A DNA stretch of 10,820 nt, from contig JAJFIE010000393.1 of NCBI GenBank assembly GCA_021775275.1, forward strand, positions 1-10,820. Reading direction: 5' to 3'. Positions 1-8,150 of this stretch are shown here, in pieces. The stretch comes from Rhodospirillales bacterium (lineage in GTDB: Bacteria; Pseudomonadota; Alphaproteobacteria; Rhodospirillales; Casp-alpha2). The notes beneath the pieces were generated by a model. The model worked only from the letters and a program-made list of their open reading frames with translations. It ran no database searches and was not told the origin of the DNA. The position numbers and the translations under genes are program-made. The first letter of the stretch is position 1, and each line of letters opens with the position of its first letter.

Positions 1-615
1 GGCATCGATATCCGCGATGGTCAGCAGTTGGAATGCATTACCTGTGCGCTTTGTATTGATGCCTGCGATACCGTGATGGAAAAAATCGATCGACCGCGAG
101 GATTGATTGACTACGATTCTATTGCCAATGCTGATCGGCGGACGCGTGGAGACCATGGCAAGGTCAGGTTTATCCGCGTTCGCACGATAATCTATCTGGG
201 CGCCTGGGTCCTTGCCGGGATAATCATGCTGGCGACCCTGCTGAATCGTACCGACCTTGATATCAATGTGCTCCGTGATCGCAATCCGTTATTCACGACC
301 TTATCCGATGGCGGCATTCGAAACGGCTACACGTTCAAGGTGCTTAACAAATCCCGCGATCAACGGACCTTCGCCATTTTCGCCACCGGATTGGACGGGA
401 TCAGGCTGAAACTGGTCGGGTCGGAAGATGTCAACAATTTCACTACACCATATGTGACGGTAAAATCTGATCGGGTACAAAGCTTCCGTTTGCTGGTGAC
501 GGTTCCATCGGCCTCCCTAAAGGACGATTCGGAAGATATTCGTTTTGTGTTGGAGGAAGTTAACAATACGGCGACTGCCACCTATGACAGCGTCTTCCGG
601 GGGCCGGATAAATGA
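1..615 (+). CDS. ccoG: CcoG/FixG, cbb3 oxidase accessory iron-sulfur protein (5' end cut off by window)
   Basis: This is the last 204 residues of CcoG (FixG/RdxA family), a membrane-bound ferredoxin-like protein needed for assembly of cbb3-type cytochrome c oxidase; family work links it to cupric reductase activity. The frame is open from base 1, so the true start lies upstream. Visible at fragment residues 12-22 is a [4Fe-4S] ligand motif, CxxCxxCxxxC (C12, C15, C18, C22), followed by the family-typical DRPRGLIDYDS stretch. One membrane helix is at about 62-81, followed by a roughly 120-residue C-terminal region matching the FixG immunoglobulin-like domain, probably periplasmic. The N-terminal membrane helices and first cluster motif are outside the window. 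The stop overlaps the ccoH start by four bases (ATGA), pointing to translational coupling. Identification is confident because the motif, the domain order and the downstream ccoHIS genes all agree. Confidence 0.95.
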   Translation, partial: GIDIRDGQQLECITCALCIDACDTVMEKIDRPRGLIDYDSIANADRRTRGDHGKVRFIRVRTIIYLGAWVLAGIIMLATLLNRTDLDINVLRDRNPLFTTLSDGGIRNGYTFKVLNKSRDQRTFAIFATGLDGIRLKLVGSEDVNNFTTPYVTVKSDRVQSFRLLVTVPSASLKDDSEDIRFVLEEVNNTATATYDSVFRGPDK

Positions 616-1100
616 AAACACCGATGACGATCACAGGCCGGATGGTGCTCCTGGGTTTCCTCGCATTTTTTGGCGTTGTCTTTGCAGCAAACGGTGCTTT
701 GGTCTATTTTGCCCTGGATAGTTGGCCCGGGCTCAGTACTGAGTCGGCATACGAACAAGGTCGTGATTACAATCGGACTTTGGCGAATGCAGACGTCCAG
801 AACGCTCTGGGCTGGACCAGTGATGCAATCTTATCTGCTGACCAGGACCGATATCTGTTTCGGGTTCATTTAATGGATGCGAAGGGCATGCCGGTTGATG
901 GCATGCAAATAAGTGCGACTTTCCGTCGCCCTGTTGGTGCTGAGAATATTGTGAGCATAACATTGCCTGAGATCGGCAATGGTGAATACCGCTCGCCCGT
1001 TTCTCTGCCCTTTGGCGGAAGGTGGTATGTTTATGTTGAGGCTGGGACCGGCGAAACTGTGCGTTACCGCATGCGTTATGAGGTTATTGCAAACCCGTGA
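612..1100 (+). CDS. ccoH: CcoH/FixH, cbb3 oxidase assembly membrane protein
   Basis: A 162-residue protein of the FixH/CcoH family, a single-span membrane protein that helps assemble or stabilise cbb3 cytochrome oxidase. The N terminus carries one hydrophobic helix (about residues 11-34), then the family signature YEQGRDYN at 47-54, and a soluble, probably periplasmic, beta-rich domain to the end. The length is normal for the family. The ATG start overlaps the ccoG stop (612-615), and the stop overlaps the GTG start of ccoI (1097-1100), so it sits in a tightly coupled operon. No strong ribosome binding site precedes the start, which fits coupling from ccoG. The identity rests on the signature, the topology and the position between ccoG and ccoI. 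Confidence 0.93.
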   Translation: MKTPMTITGRMVLLGFLAFFGVVFAANGALVYFALDSWPGLSTESAYEQGRDYNRTLANADVQNALGWTSDAILSADQDRYLFRVHLMDAKGMPVDGMQISATFRRPVGAENIVSITLPEIGNGEYRSPVSLPFGGRWYVYVEAGTGETVRYRMRYEVIANP

Positions 1101-3367
1101 ATATCGTGAATGCCCAAATAGACAAGGCAGACATCGCACATCCAAACAGTGACCTGGATGATGTAAATTCATTGCCCCTGCCGTTCGTCATCCAGTTACC
1201 CGATGGCGTGCAACGTCTCAACCTCATGGTCGAGAATATTCACTGCGCTGGATGTATCCGGAAAATTGAAAGCAATTTACACGCCACATCGGGCGTCGTT
1301 CGTGCACGTGTCAACATGAGCACGCGACGTCTGGTTTTGGAGTGGCGACCGGTGGAAATAGACGGTCGCACGCTGATGGAAAAAGTCGAGAATCTTGGTT
1401 TCCCCGTCGCACCCTATGATTCTGATAGCCTGAGCGATAACGGCGCCAAGGAAGAAAAGAGGCTCCTGATGGCGTTGGCAGTGGCAGGGTTCGCCGCTGC
1501 AAACGTAATGCTGCTCTCTGTCTCTATCTGGTCGGGCCATGCAGGCGGTATGGGCGATGCAACCCGCACGTTATTTCACTGGATTTCCGCCTTGATCGCC
1601 CTGCCAGCCGTTGCATTTTCCGGGCAGCCGTTTTTCCGTTCTGCCAGCAAGGCGCTCGCCAACCGCTCCCTGAATATGGATGTCCCAATTTCCCTTGCGG
1701 TTATCCTGGCGACGGGAATGAGCCTCTATCAGACTATACAGGGCGGCGAACATGCGTATTTCGACGCCTCGGTCAGCCTTCTGTTCTTCCTGCTGATTGG
1801 CCGTTATCTGGACCATCGGGCGCGTTCGAAAGCCCGATCTGCCGCCGAACATCTGGTTAACCTGACTGCCACAGTAGCCCATGTAATGGGAGATGACGGC
1901 GCCGTACGCCAGATTGCCGTCAGTGATATTCGCTCCGGCATGATCGTCAGTGTCGCTGCGGGGGAGCGCATTCCGGTGGATGGTGAAATAACTCGCGGCG
2001 CCAGTGACGTTGATACCTCGCTGGTTACCGGCGAGAGTCTGCCCCGTGCAATCCAGATTGGCGAACGTGTCTTTGCCGGCACACTTAATCTGGGGCAACC
2101 GATTGAGCTTTGCGTTACGGCAGCGGGTGAAGGAACCTTGCTGGCTGAAATCGTCCGACTGATGGAAGCCGCCGAACAGGGGCGGGCCAAATATGTGCGC
2201 GTGGCTGACCGGGTGGCGAAGTTTTATGCGCCTGCGGTTCATCTTTTGGCGGGCGCCACGTTCCTTGGCTGGATCATATTCGCCGCCGCCGGGTGGGAAA
2301 TATCCCTGATGGCGGCAATCGCTGTGTTGATCATCACTTGTCCATGTGCGCTTGGGCTTGCAGTGCCCGTTGTACAGGTAGTGGCTTCCGGCAGGTTGCT
2401 GCACCACGGCGTTCTTCTGAAATCACCGGACGGACTGGAACGGTTGGCGGCTGTGGATACGGTGGTGTTCGATAAAACAGGGACTTTGACACGGGGCGAG
2501 TTATCCCTGGTCAACCGCGACCAGATCAACATCGACGATCTTTCGCTGGCCGCCGCCATGGCGCGTCATTCCCGGCACCCTCTGTCGCGCGCTATCGTCA
2601 GGACGGCAGCAACTATCAAACCATTAGAAACCAACGATGTGACGGAGGTCGCCGGGTCAGGGCTATCCGCAACTGTCGATGGCGTTCAGGCCCGTCTTGG
2701 AAAGGCGGAATGGTGCGGTGTCGAGGTGTCGGGTGAAACTTCCGATGCCACGGCGCAGGAACATGTGGGTGCGGAAATCTGGCTTCGCCGCCATGGGCAC
2801 GATGCCGTCCGGTTTGTGTTTTCGGATACACTGCGCTCCGATGCCATCACGGTAATCGCTGCCCTCCGGCGCATGGGACTGCGGTCCATCCTTATATCCG
2901 GGGACCGGGAAACGGTTGTCCGTGATGTTGCGCGATCACTTGGTATCGATGATTACCAGTCAGAATGTCTGCCGGATGGAAAGGTTGAGTGGGTTCGCGC
3001 GCTAATAAAAGAGGGTCACAGGGTTCTGATGGTTGGCGATGGCCTCAACGATGCCCCCGCGCTGGCGGCAGGGTATGCCTCCATGTCGCCCTCCTCTGCC
3101 GCCGACGTCAGCCAGACGGCTGCGGATATTATCTTTCAGGGTGAGCCTCTTGCGGCGATTCCCGCGACCATTCGCACGGCGCGTCTGGCCCATGATCTTG
3201 TCCGTCAGAATTTTGGTCTGGCGTTTCTTTATAACGCCATTGCAGTCCCTCTCGCGATGGCTGGATTTGCCACACCTCTCATTGCCGCCATCGCCATGTC
3301 ATCCAGCTCGCTTGTGGTAACGTTGAATGCACTTCGGTTGCGAATAATGACGTGGGAGGTCCGCTGA
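1097..3367 (+). CDS. ccoI: CcoI/FixI, copper-translocating P1B-type ATPase
   Basis: A 756-residue heavy-metal P-type ATPase that exports Cu(I) across the inner membrane to supply copper for cbb3 oxidase assembly. In order: an N-terminal metal-binding (HMA) domain with CxxC at C50-C53; a first group of membrane helices at about 125-240; the actuator domain with TGES at 311-314; a pair of helices at about 380-425 holding the CPC ion site (415-417); the phosphorylation motif DKTGT with acceptor D459; the HP motif of the nucleotide-binding domain (H494-P495); the hinge motif GDGLNDAP from 647; and last helices with YN (712-713) and a MSSSS segment (734-738), as expected for copper transporters. 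All catalytic residues are present. The GTG start at 1097 overlaps the ccoH stop as GTGA; a second in-frame GTG three codons later is possible. Copper specificity is inferred from CPC, YN and MSSS and from the operon. Confidence 0.96.
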   Translation: MNIVNAQIDKADIAHPNSDLDDVNSLPLPFVIQLPDGVQRLNLMVENIHCAGCIRKIESNLHATSGVVRARVNMSTRRLVLEWRPVEIDGRTLMEKVENLGFPVAPYDSDSLSDNGAKEEKRLLMALAVAGFAAANVMLLSVSIWSGHAGGMGDATRTLFHWISALIALPAVAFSGQPFFRSASKALANRSLNMDVPISLAVILATGMSLYQTIQGGEHAYFDASVSLLFFLLIGRYLDHRARSKARSAAEHLVNLTATVAHVMGDDGAVRQIAVSDIRSGMIVSVAAGERIPVDGEITRGASDVDTSLVTGESLPRAIQIGERVFAGTLNLGQPIELCVTAAGEGTLLAEIVRLMEAAEQGRAKYVRVADRVAKFYAPAVHLLAGATFLGWIIFAAAGWEISLMAAIAVLIITCPCALGLAVPVVQVVASGRLLHHGVLLKSPDGLERLAAVDTVVFDKTGTLTRGELSLVNRDQINIDDLSLAAAMARHSRHPLSRAIVRTAATIKPLETNDVTEVAGSGLSATVDGVQARLGKAEWCGVEVSGETSDATAQEHVGAEIWLRRHGHDAVRFVFSDTLRSDAITVIAALRRMGLRSILISGDRETVVRDVARSLGIDDYQSECLPDGKVEWVRALIKEGHRVLMVGDGLNDAPALAAGYASMSPSSAADVSQTAADIIFQGEPLAAIPATIRTARLAHDLVRQNFGLAFLYNAIAVPLAMAGFATPLIAAIAMSSSSLVVTLNALRLRIMTWEVR

Positions 3368-3368
3368 C

Positions 3369-3611
3369 ATGGAAGTCCTCGCTTACCTTATCCCCATGGC
3401 CCTGTTTTTGGGCGTTGGTGGTTTAGCGGCGTTTTTCTGGGCGTTGCGGACCGGTCAGTTCGAAGACCTGGATGGCGCCGGGATGCGGATTCTCATTGAT
3501 GACGATGATGCACTCAAGGGAGGTGAGCATGACGAAGGGCATATAAATACCGATGCTCCCGATTCATCACAACACAAACAAAACATTGACCCGGAAGGAG
3601 AACCAAAGTAG
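3369..3611 (+). CDS. ccoS: CcoS/FixS, cbb3 oxidase maturation protein
   Basis: An 80-residue single-span membrane protein of the CcoS/FixS family, required in model species for incorporating the cofactors (heme and copper) into the cbb3 catalytic subunit. One hydrophobic helix is at residues 4-26, followed by the conserved [14 protein letters not shown] stretch and an acidic run of five D residues at about 43-47. The remaining roughly 30 residues are hydrophilic and not conserved. The start is one base after the ccoI stop; the ribosome binding site GGGAGG (3354-3359) lies inside the end of ccoI, 9 bases from the ATG. The last codons overlap the proposed lexA promoter and the left arm of the palindrome before lexA. 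It is the final gene of the ccoGHIS operon. Confidence 0.95.
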   Translation: MEVLAYLIPMALFLGVGGLAAFFWALRTGQFEDLDGAGMRILIDDDDALKGGEHDEGHINTDAPDSSQHKQNIDPEGEPK

Positions 3612-3614
3612 AAC
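3586..3614 (+). promoter_or_regulatory. Putative sigma70-type lexA promoter
   Basis: TTGACC (3586-3591, five of six to the -35 consensus) and TAGAAC (3609-3614, four of six to the -10 consensus) are separated by exactly 17 bases. They would start transcription near 3621, giving lexA a leader of about 40 bases that begins at the SOS-type operator. The -35 element lies inside the 3' end of ccoS and the -10 begins at the ccoS stop codon. This is a consensus match seen by eye, and no transcript data are available here. Confidence 0.5.
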
Positions 3615-3645
3615 ATATGAGAATGTTTCTCTTTTGTTCTACTTT
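3605..3645. repeat. 41-bp interrupted palindrome before lexA
   Basis: AAAGTAGAACA (3605-3615) and TGTTCTACTTT (3635-3645) are perfect 11-bp inverted arms. The spacer contains a second inverted pair, GAGAA (3619-3623) and TTCTC (3627-3631), sharing the same centre at 3625. In all, 17 of the 20 symmetric pairs match. It covers the ccoS stop, the proposed -10 element and the putative SOS box, and ends one base before the purine-rich lexA ribosome binding site (AAGGAAG, 3647-3653). There is no T-run after it, so it does not look like a standard intrinsic terminator. Confidence 0.75.
3625..3639 (+). promoter_or_regulatory. Putative LexA operator (alphaproteobacterial SOS box)
   Basis: GTTT-N7-GTTC at 3625-3639 differs at one base from the direct repeat GTTC-N7-GTTC known as the LexA box of alphaproteobacteria. 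It sits a few bases downstream of the predicted lexA transcription start and 22 bases before the lexA ATG, the right place for autorepression. A weaker mirror copy (CATT-N7-GTTC) reads on the - strand over 3611-3625, sharing base 3625. Binding by LexA is inferred from family knowledge and position. Confidence 0.6.
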
Positions 3646-3661
3646 AAAGGAAGATCAGACA

Positions 3662-4387
3662 ATGCTCACCCGGAAACAGTACGAGCTGCTTATCTTTATT
3701 GAAAAACGTCTGGTGGAAGATGGTGTCTCCCCTTCGTTTGATGAAATGAAAGAAGCGCTTGGCCTGAGATCCAAATCGGGTATTCACCGGTTGATTACTG
3801 GTCTCGAGGAACGTGGCTTTATTCGCCGCCTCCCCCACCGCGCCCGGGCACTGGAAGTGCTCAAACTTCCTGACAATTACATTGCCCCCAAACCTAAGCG
3901 CACGACGGAGGAATCGACTCCGATTTCATCAACCAACGGCTTCGCCCCTAATGTGATTGAAGGGGATTTCAACAAGAAGCCGGACCTGCCAAGCGCACCG
4001 GCAGATACCATGCAATTACCACTCTATGGCCGGATCGCGGCAGGAACACCTATCGAGGCGTTGCGCGATCATTCAAATCTGATCGACGTGCCCCCTTCCC
4101 TCATCGGTGCGGGTGAACATTACGCTTTGGAAATCGATGGCGAATCCATGATCGATGCCGGTATCCAGGATGGCGATACGGTCATCATCCGTCGCTGTGA
4201 TTCAGCCGATAATGGAACCATCGTGGTTGCCTTGGTGGACGATACGGAAGTCACGTTGAAGCGTATTCGGCGCAAGGGTAACTCCATTGCGCTGGAACCC
4301 GCCAATGCGGCCTATGAGACGCGTATTTGTGGGCCGGATCAGGTCAAGGTTCAGGGCCGTCTGGTCGGATTGATGCGTCACTACTGA
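3662..4387 (+). CDS. lexA: LexA, SOS-response transcriptional repressor
   Basis: A 241-residue LexA repressor/protease that represses DNA-damage genes and cleaves itself when RecA filaments form. An N-terminal winged-helix DNA-binding domain spans about residues 1-70, with the recognition region [18 protein letters not shown], characteristic of alphaproteobacterial LexA. A variable linker of about 50 residues follows, then the S24-type peptidase domain: cleavage site A127-G128 (in GRIAAGTP), catalytic serine S162 (GESM) and lysine K200 (VTLKR). It is longer than the E. coli protein (202 residues) because of the linker, as is usual in this class. I chose ATG 3662 over the upstream in-frame ATGs at 3617 and 3623 because it gives the family's standard start [10 protein letters not shown], has AAGGAAG (3647-3653) 8 bases before it, and leaves the operator upstream. 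It converges with comEC, 23 bases between stops. Autoregulation is likely. Confidence 0.97.
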   Translation: MLTRKQYELLIFIEKRLVEDGVSPSFDEMKEALGLRSKSGIHRLITGLEERGFIRRLPHRARALEVLKLPDNYIAPKPKRTTEESTPISSTNGFAPNVIEGDFNKKPDLPSAPADTMQLPLYGRIAAGTPIEALRDHSNLIDVPPSLIGAGEHYALEIDGESMIDAGIQDGDTVIIRRCDSADNGTIVVALVDDTEVTLKRIRRKGNSIALEPANAAYETRICGPDQVKVQGRLVGLMRHY

Positions 4388-4410
4388 AGAACTGAAATTA
4401 CCGGACAGGG

Positions 4411-6603
4411 TTAGCTTTCCGGGATTCGGGTTTCAGACGGTGTGCGTTTGGCGGCACGGGTCCACGGACGGTCCCCCCGAGTACTGCGGGTGTGTTCAAC
4501 CCTGACGTCTTTTCCATTCACATAGATCGCATAGGCGCCATTTCGCCATAGATCAAAGCGATCAATGACCTGAAATGGCATATCACACCGCCTTCGTACC
4601 GGAACGGCACTGATAATAATATCCATGGTCCAGCAGTCTTCCAGAAGTGCGCCTTCATCCCAGATCACGGCAATTTTTTGTGCTCCATCCGTCGAAACAA
4701 CACACCCCATATGGTCACAGCGAATTGCGCCGTCTGATTCTCCTGTTTGCTTCGGTATCTGTGCCGACCGGCCAAATCCTGCCCTTTCCAGCCACGCGCC
4801 CTGTGTATATCGATTGCCCCGTACGCCGGGGCCGACAATGAACAACTCGTCGGCCGTCTGGATGGCAAATATCTCGGCATTCTCCGATGCCAGGATCAAG
4901 GGCGTTTCGGCGACCGATGCGGACAATAGCCCGGCCGCAATGCCGACGACGCCGACAATGCGCCATCCACGTTGCCAGAGGCACAACCACAAGCCACCAA
5001 GTACAATCGTAATCAAAGCAGACACCGGAACCGCAGAAAAGGTCTGAAGATTACCCGGCAATGTCGCCACGGCACGCGCCGTTGCCAGCAAACCTTCAAT
5101 ACCCACCCCCATTGCATCAAGTGGAAGGGACTCGAAGCCAAACGGCATCAGAAAAATAGCAACGAGCGCCGATGGCATAATGCACAAGGCGGTTAGTGGC
5201 ACCGCAACCAGATTGGCAATCATGCCGTAACTGGCGAGTTGATGAAAATGATACGCGGCAAATGGCGCGGTAGCGGTTCCCGCGATCAAGGTCGATAGGG
5301 CGACGCTGCCAAAATAGACCAGGAAACGGCGGAACCAGTTTCCCTTCTTCCAGAATGCGGGCGCCCGGCTGGTCAACCATTCATAGCCCGCAACCAGGGC
5401 GGTAACCGCAGCAAAGGAGAGCTGAAAGCTTGGGCCCAGCAGGGATTCCGGGCGGAACAGAAGAACGATGGATGCCGCCAGCGCCACCGACCGCATGGAT
5501 ATGGCCCGCCGCCCGATCATCACCGCACCCAGTACCAGCGCCATCATGATAAAGGAACGTAGCGTCGGGATGGTGGTCCCGGCGAGAAGCGTATAACAGA
5601 ATGCAGCCCCCAATGCCGCTAGGGCGGCCCACATCTTGATGGGATAATGAAGTGCGATGGCGGGAAACAGCGCCAGCGCCGCGCGGATTACAAAAAACAC
5701 CAGCCCTGCCACCAATCCGATATGGAGGCCGGATATGGCCAGCAGATGAGCAAGCCCCGCATTACGCATGGCGGTAACGGTCTGCTTCGGTATGGCCAGT
5801 CTTTCACCGGTAATCAGGGCCGCCGCAAGGGCACCGGCCTCACCGGGAAGGCTGTTTCTGATTCGATCTCCCGTGGAAAGTCTGATCCGTGCAATCCATG
5901 CACTCAGGTCACCCGGCGCCGCAGTGTCCTGCCAATGTTGGCGGATTTCGGGTGGACCGTATGCATATCCCGTCGCACCGATTTGCAGAAAGAATGCATG
6001 ACGTTGAAAATCGAATGCATCGGGCGATACAGGGGATGCGGGCGGACGCAATACGGCGCGGATGGAAATCCAGTCCCCCGGTGAAACGGCATCTGCATTA
6101 TCGAAACGCGCGGTTACCCGAACCCGTTCCGGCGTGGCGAATGGTTCCAGCCCGCCAATCGAGACGTTTTCCAGCAACAACCGTGCTCCGGTAGTTTTCG
6201 GCTCTACCTGAATAACCCGCCCGACGACGCTTGTCGGGCCGATTTCGCGCATGAGAACCACAGCATCGACGTCTTTGGTGCGGATCTGGGCGGCAACCAG
6301 CCCTAACAGTACGGAAAACAGGATAAAGAAGAGTTGAAAAACACCCGTAATTCGTCTGAACAGGAAAGCGGAGACGGCGACCGTTACCATGCCGATGATG
6401 CCCATGGATAAGGGTGGCTCTTGGGATAAAGAGAAATACAAACCAATACCCAGGCCAATAAATACGGGTGTCCACAGGACCCAACGGGTATATTCCGCCA
6501 TGACGAGGGCGGAAACCGGTGAAAACGCACGGATTACCGCCCGAAACATACCTTTTGGTGAGTTGTTATCCAACGAAATCAAATGGTTGTCGGATTCTGA
6601 CAC
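4411..6603 (-). CDS. comEC: ComEC/Rec2-family DNA uptake channel protein, without a recognisable metallo-beta-lactamase site
   Basis: A 730-residue polytopic inner-membrane protein of the ComEC/Rec2 family, thought to form the channel that brings single-stranded DNA into the cytoplasm during natural transformation. N-terminal helices lie at about 41-105, then an OB-like periplasmic segment (about 125-215, the DUF4131 region). The Competence domain begins near residue 240, with the signature [12 protein letters not shown] around 286-297, TIPTLRSF (344-351), [10 protein letters not shown] (391-400) and [17 protein letters not shown] (about 454-470). The soluble C-terminal part (about 572-730) has the WLERAGF and [13 protein letters not shown] stretches seen in alphaproteobacterial members, but no HxHxDH metal-binding motif. 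The start is GTG at 6603, supported by GAGGAA (+ strand 6612-6617) 8 bases upstream. It converges with lexA and diverges from gltX. No other competence genes are visible, so a role in transformation here is inferred from family only. Confidence 0.93.
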   Translation of the reverse strand: MSESDNHLISLDNNSPKGMFRAVIRAFSPVSALVMAEYTRWVLWTPVFIGLGIGLYFSLSQEPPLSMGIIGMVTVAVSAFLFRRITGVFQLFFILFSVLLGLVAAQIRTKDVDAVVLMREIGPTSVVGRVIQVEPKTTGARLLLENVSIGGLEPFATPERVRVTARFDNADAVSPGDWISIRAVLRPPASPVSPDAFDFQRHAFFLQIGATGYAYGPPEIRQHWQDTAAPGDLSAWIARIRLSTGDRIRNSLPGEAGALAAALITGERLAIPKQTVTAMRNAGLAHLLAISGLHIGLVAGLVFFVIRAALALFPAIALHYPIKMWAALAALGAAFCYTLLAGTTIPTLRSFIMMALVLGAVMIGRRAISMRSVALAASIVLLFRPESLLGPSFQLSFAAVTALVAGYEWLTSRAPAFWKKGNWFRRFLVYFGSVALSTLIAGTATAPFAAYHFHQLASYGMIANLVAVPLTALCIMPSALVAIFLMPFGFESLPLDAMGVGIEGLLATARAVATLPGNLQTFSAVPVSALITIVLGGLWLCLWQRGWRIVGVVGIAAGLLSASVAETPLILASENAEIFAIQTADELFIVGPGVRGNRYTQGAWLERAGFGRSAQIPKQTGESDGAIRCDHMGCVVSTDGAQKIAVIWDEGALLEDCWTMDIIISAVPVRRRCDMPFQVIDRFDLWRNGAYAIYVNGKDVRVEHTRSTRGDRPWTRAAKRTPSETRIPES

Positions 6604-6696
6604 CGTCGAGTTTCCTCTCTGTGCTGGATTTACCCGAGATTTATGGTAGTTGTGTGCCCGCGCTCGGCATACCTTTTTTTACAGAATCTGGATACC

Positions 6697-8109
6697 ATGA
6701 CAGTCGTTACTCGATTTGCTCCCTCGCCTACGGGTTTTCTGCATATTGGCGGCGCACGCACGGCGCTTTTTAACTGGCTGTTCGCGCGCCATCATGGCGG
6801 TAAATTCTTGCTGCGCATTGAAGACACCGACCGGGCGCGGTCCACGGATGATGCCGTGGACGCCATCTATGATGGCCTCAAGTGGCTGGGACTGAACTGG
6901 GATGAGGACGCCATATCGCAGTTTTCCAGAGTAGAACGCCACCGCGAGGTGGTGGAGACCCTGTTGGCCCAGGGAAACGCGTATCGATGCTATTGTACTC
7001 GCGAAGAACTGGCGCAAATGCGCGAGCAGGCTCAGGCAGAAGGCCGCAAATGGCAGTACGATGGACGCTGGCGTGACCGGGACCCTTCCGAGGCTCCACC
7101 AGGTGTTGATCCGGTTGTGCGTTTAAAAGCGCCACGTGATGGCGAAACCGTCATTTTCGATCATGTTCAGGGTGAAGTCCGCGTGGCCAATGACCAGTTG
7201 GACGATATGGTGCTCATGCGCGACGATGGCACGCCAACTTATATGCTGGCCGTCGTGGTCGATGATCATGATATGGACATCACACACATTATTCGCGGTG
7301 ATGACCACCTGACCAACGCTTTCCGGCAGGCCCAGATTTTTCTGGCAATGGGTTGGCATATTCCGGAATTCGCACATATACCGCTAATCCATGGACCGGA
7401 CGGGGCGAAAATGTCCAAACGTCATGGCGCATTGGGGGTGGATGCCTATCGGGACCAGGGTTTTCTTCCGGAAGCCATGCGGAATTACCTGTTGCGCCTG
7501 GGTTGGGCATATGGTGACGAAGAAGTTATTTCAACGGAACAGGCCATTGAATGGTTCAGTCTCGAAAATATCGGACGTTCGGCTGCCCGTTTTGATTTCG
7601 CAAAACTGACCCATCTGAACGGCCTGTATATTCGCTCCGCTGACGATGCCTATTTGGTGGAAACGATCCGCCCCTTGATGGAAAAAAGCCGGAATGAGGC
7701 TTTGAACGAAGGCCAGATCGCGCTTCTCGTGAGGGCAATGTCCGGGCTGAAGGAGCGTGCGAAAGATATTCAGGAACTTGCTGATTCTGCAATGTTTTTT
7801 GTTTCTCCAAGGCCGCTTTCTTATACAGAAAAGGCAATGAATCTGCTTGATGAAGATGGCTTGACCCATCTCCGCCGTTTACGTGACGAGTTTTCCGCGC
7901 TGGGGGACTGGAAATCCGATAGGATCGAAACCCATATCAGAGAGTACGCGGATGCAGGTGATCCACCGATCAAACTGGGCAAGGTTGCCCAACCCTTAAG
8001 GGCAGCATTATCAGGCTCTACCGTATCGCCGCCGATTTTTGAAGTCATGGCGCTGCTTGGTAAAGAGGAAACTCTCGGGCGCATGGACGATGCCCTGGGA
8101 ACACACTAA
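6697..8109 (+). CDS. gltX: Glutamate--tRNA ligase
   Basis: A 470-residue class I aminoacyl-tRNA synthetase that charges glutamate onto tRNA-Glu and, in many alphaproteobacteria, also tRNA-Gln for later amidation. The Rossmann-fold ATP site is marked by the HIGH-type motif HIGG at 16-19 and KMSKR at 238-242; the glutamate-recognition stretch [10 protein letters not shown] is at 40-49. The CxC pair (C98, C100) remains of the zinc site, but the later Cys found in the E. coli enzyme is replaced by a YDGRWRD stretch. The C-terminal anticodon-binding helical domain is complete, and total length is normal. I chose ATG 6697 because it gives [13 protein letters not shown], the usual family start; the in-frame ATG at 6643 would add 18 residues unlike the family. 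The ribosome binding site is weak (GGAT only), with a run of seven Ts (6674-6680) in the leader. It diverges from comEC and precedes gltA by 41 bases. Confidence 0.96.
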   Translation: MTVVTRFAPSPTGFLHIGGARTALFNWLFARHHGGKFLLRIEDTDRARSTDDAVDAIYDGLKWLGLNWDEDAISQFSRVERHREVVETLLAQGNAYRCYCTREELAQMREQAQAEGRKWQYDGRWRDRDPSEAPPGVDPVVRLKAPRDGETVIFDHVQGEVRVANDQLDDMVLMRDDGTPTYMLAVVVDDHDMDITHIIRGDDHLTNAFRQAQIFLAMGWHIPEFAHIPLIHGPDGAKMSKRHGALGVDAYRDQGFLPEAMRNYLLRLGWAYGDEEVISTEQAIEWFSLENIGRSAARFDFAKLTHLNGLYIRSADDAYLVETIRPLMEKSRNEALNEGQIALLVRAMSGLKERAKDIQELADSAMFFVSPRPLSYTEKAMNLLDEDGLTHLRRLRDEFSALGDWKSDRIETHIREYADAGDPPIKLGKVAQPLRAALSGSTVSPPIFEVMALLGKEETLGRMDDALGTH

Positions 8110-8135
8110 TTCAATCCATAATCCCTATAACGGAC

Positions 8136-8141
8136 GAGGAG
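8136..8141 (+). promoter_or_regulatory. Ribosome binding site of gltA
   Basis: GAGGAG ends 9 bases before the gltA ATG at 8151, a clear Shine-Dalgarno element that fixes this start. It contrasts with the weak site in front of gltX. Confidence 0.75.
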
Positions 8142-8150
8142 TCAGGAACG

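Noticed and set aside
1571..2407. 278-codon - strand frame inside ccoI
   Set aside because: It is fully antisense to ccoI, which has all P-type ATPase motifs. The antisense translation shows no recognisable domain, signal peptide or start context.
4388..4436. Possible bidirectional terminator between lexA and comEC (CTGAAA/TTTCAG with CCGGA/TCCGG inside)
   Set aside because: The stem pairs are short and separated by unequal loops, the loop is about 12 bases, no T-run follows on either strand, and the right half lies in the comEC coding end. Too weak to list as a feature.
6643..6696. Upstream ATG giving gltX an 18-residue N-terminal extension
   Set aside because: The extension ([10 protein letters not shown]...) does not resemble GltX N termini, while ATG 6697 gives the standard [13 protein letters not shown] start.
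8126..8131. TATAAC as a -10 element for a separate gltA promoter
   Set aside because: No acceptable -35 element lies 16-18 bases upstream, so a single hexamer match is not enough to claim a promoter.
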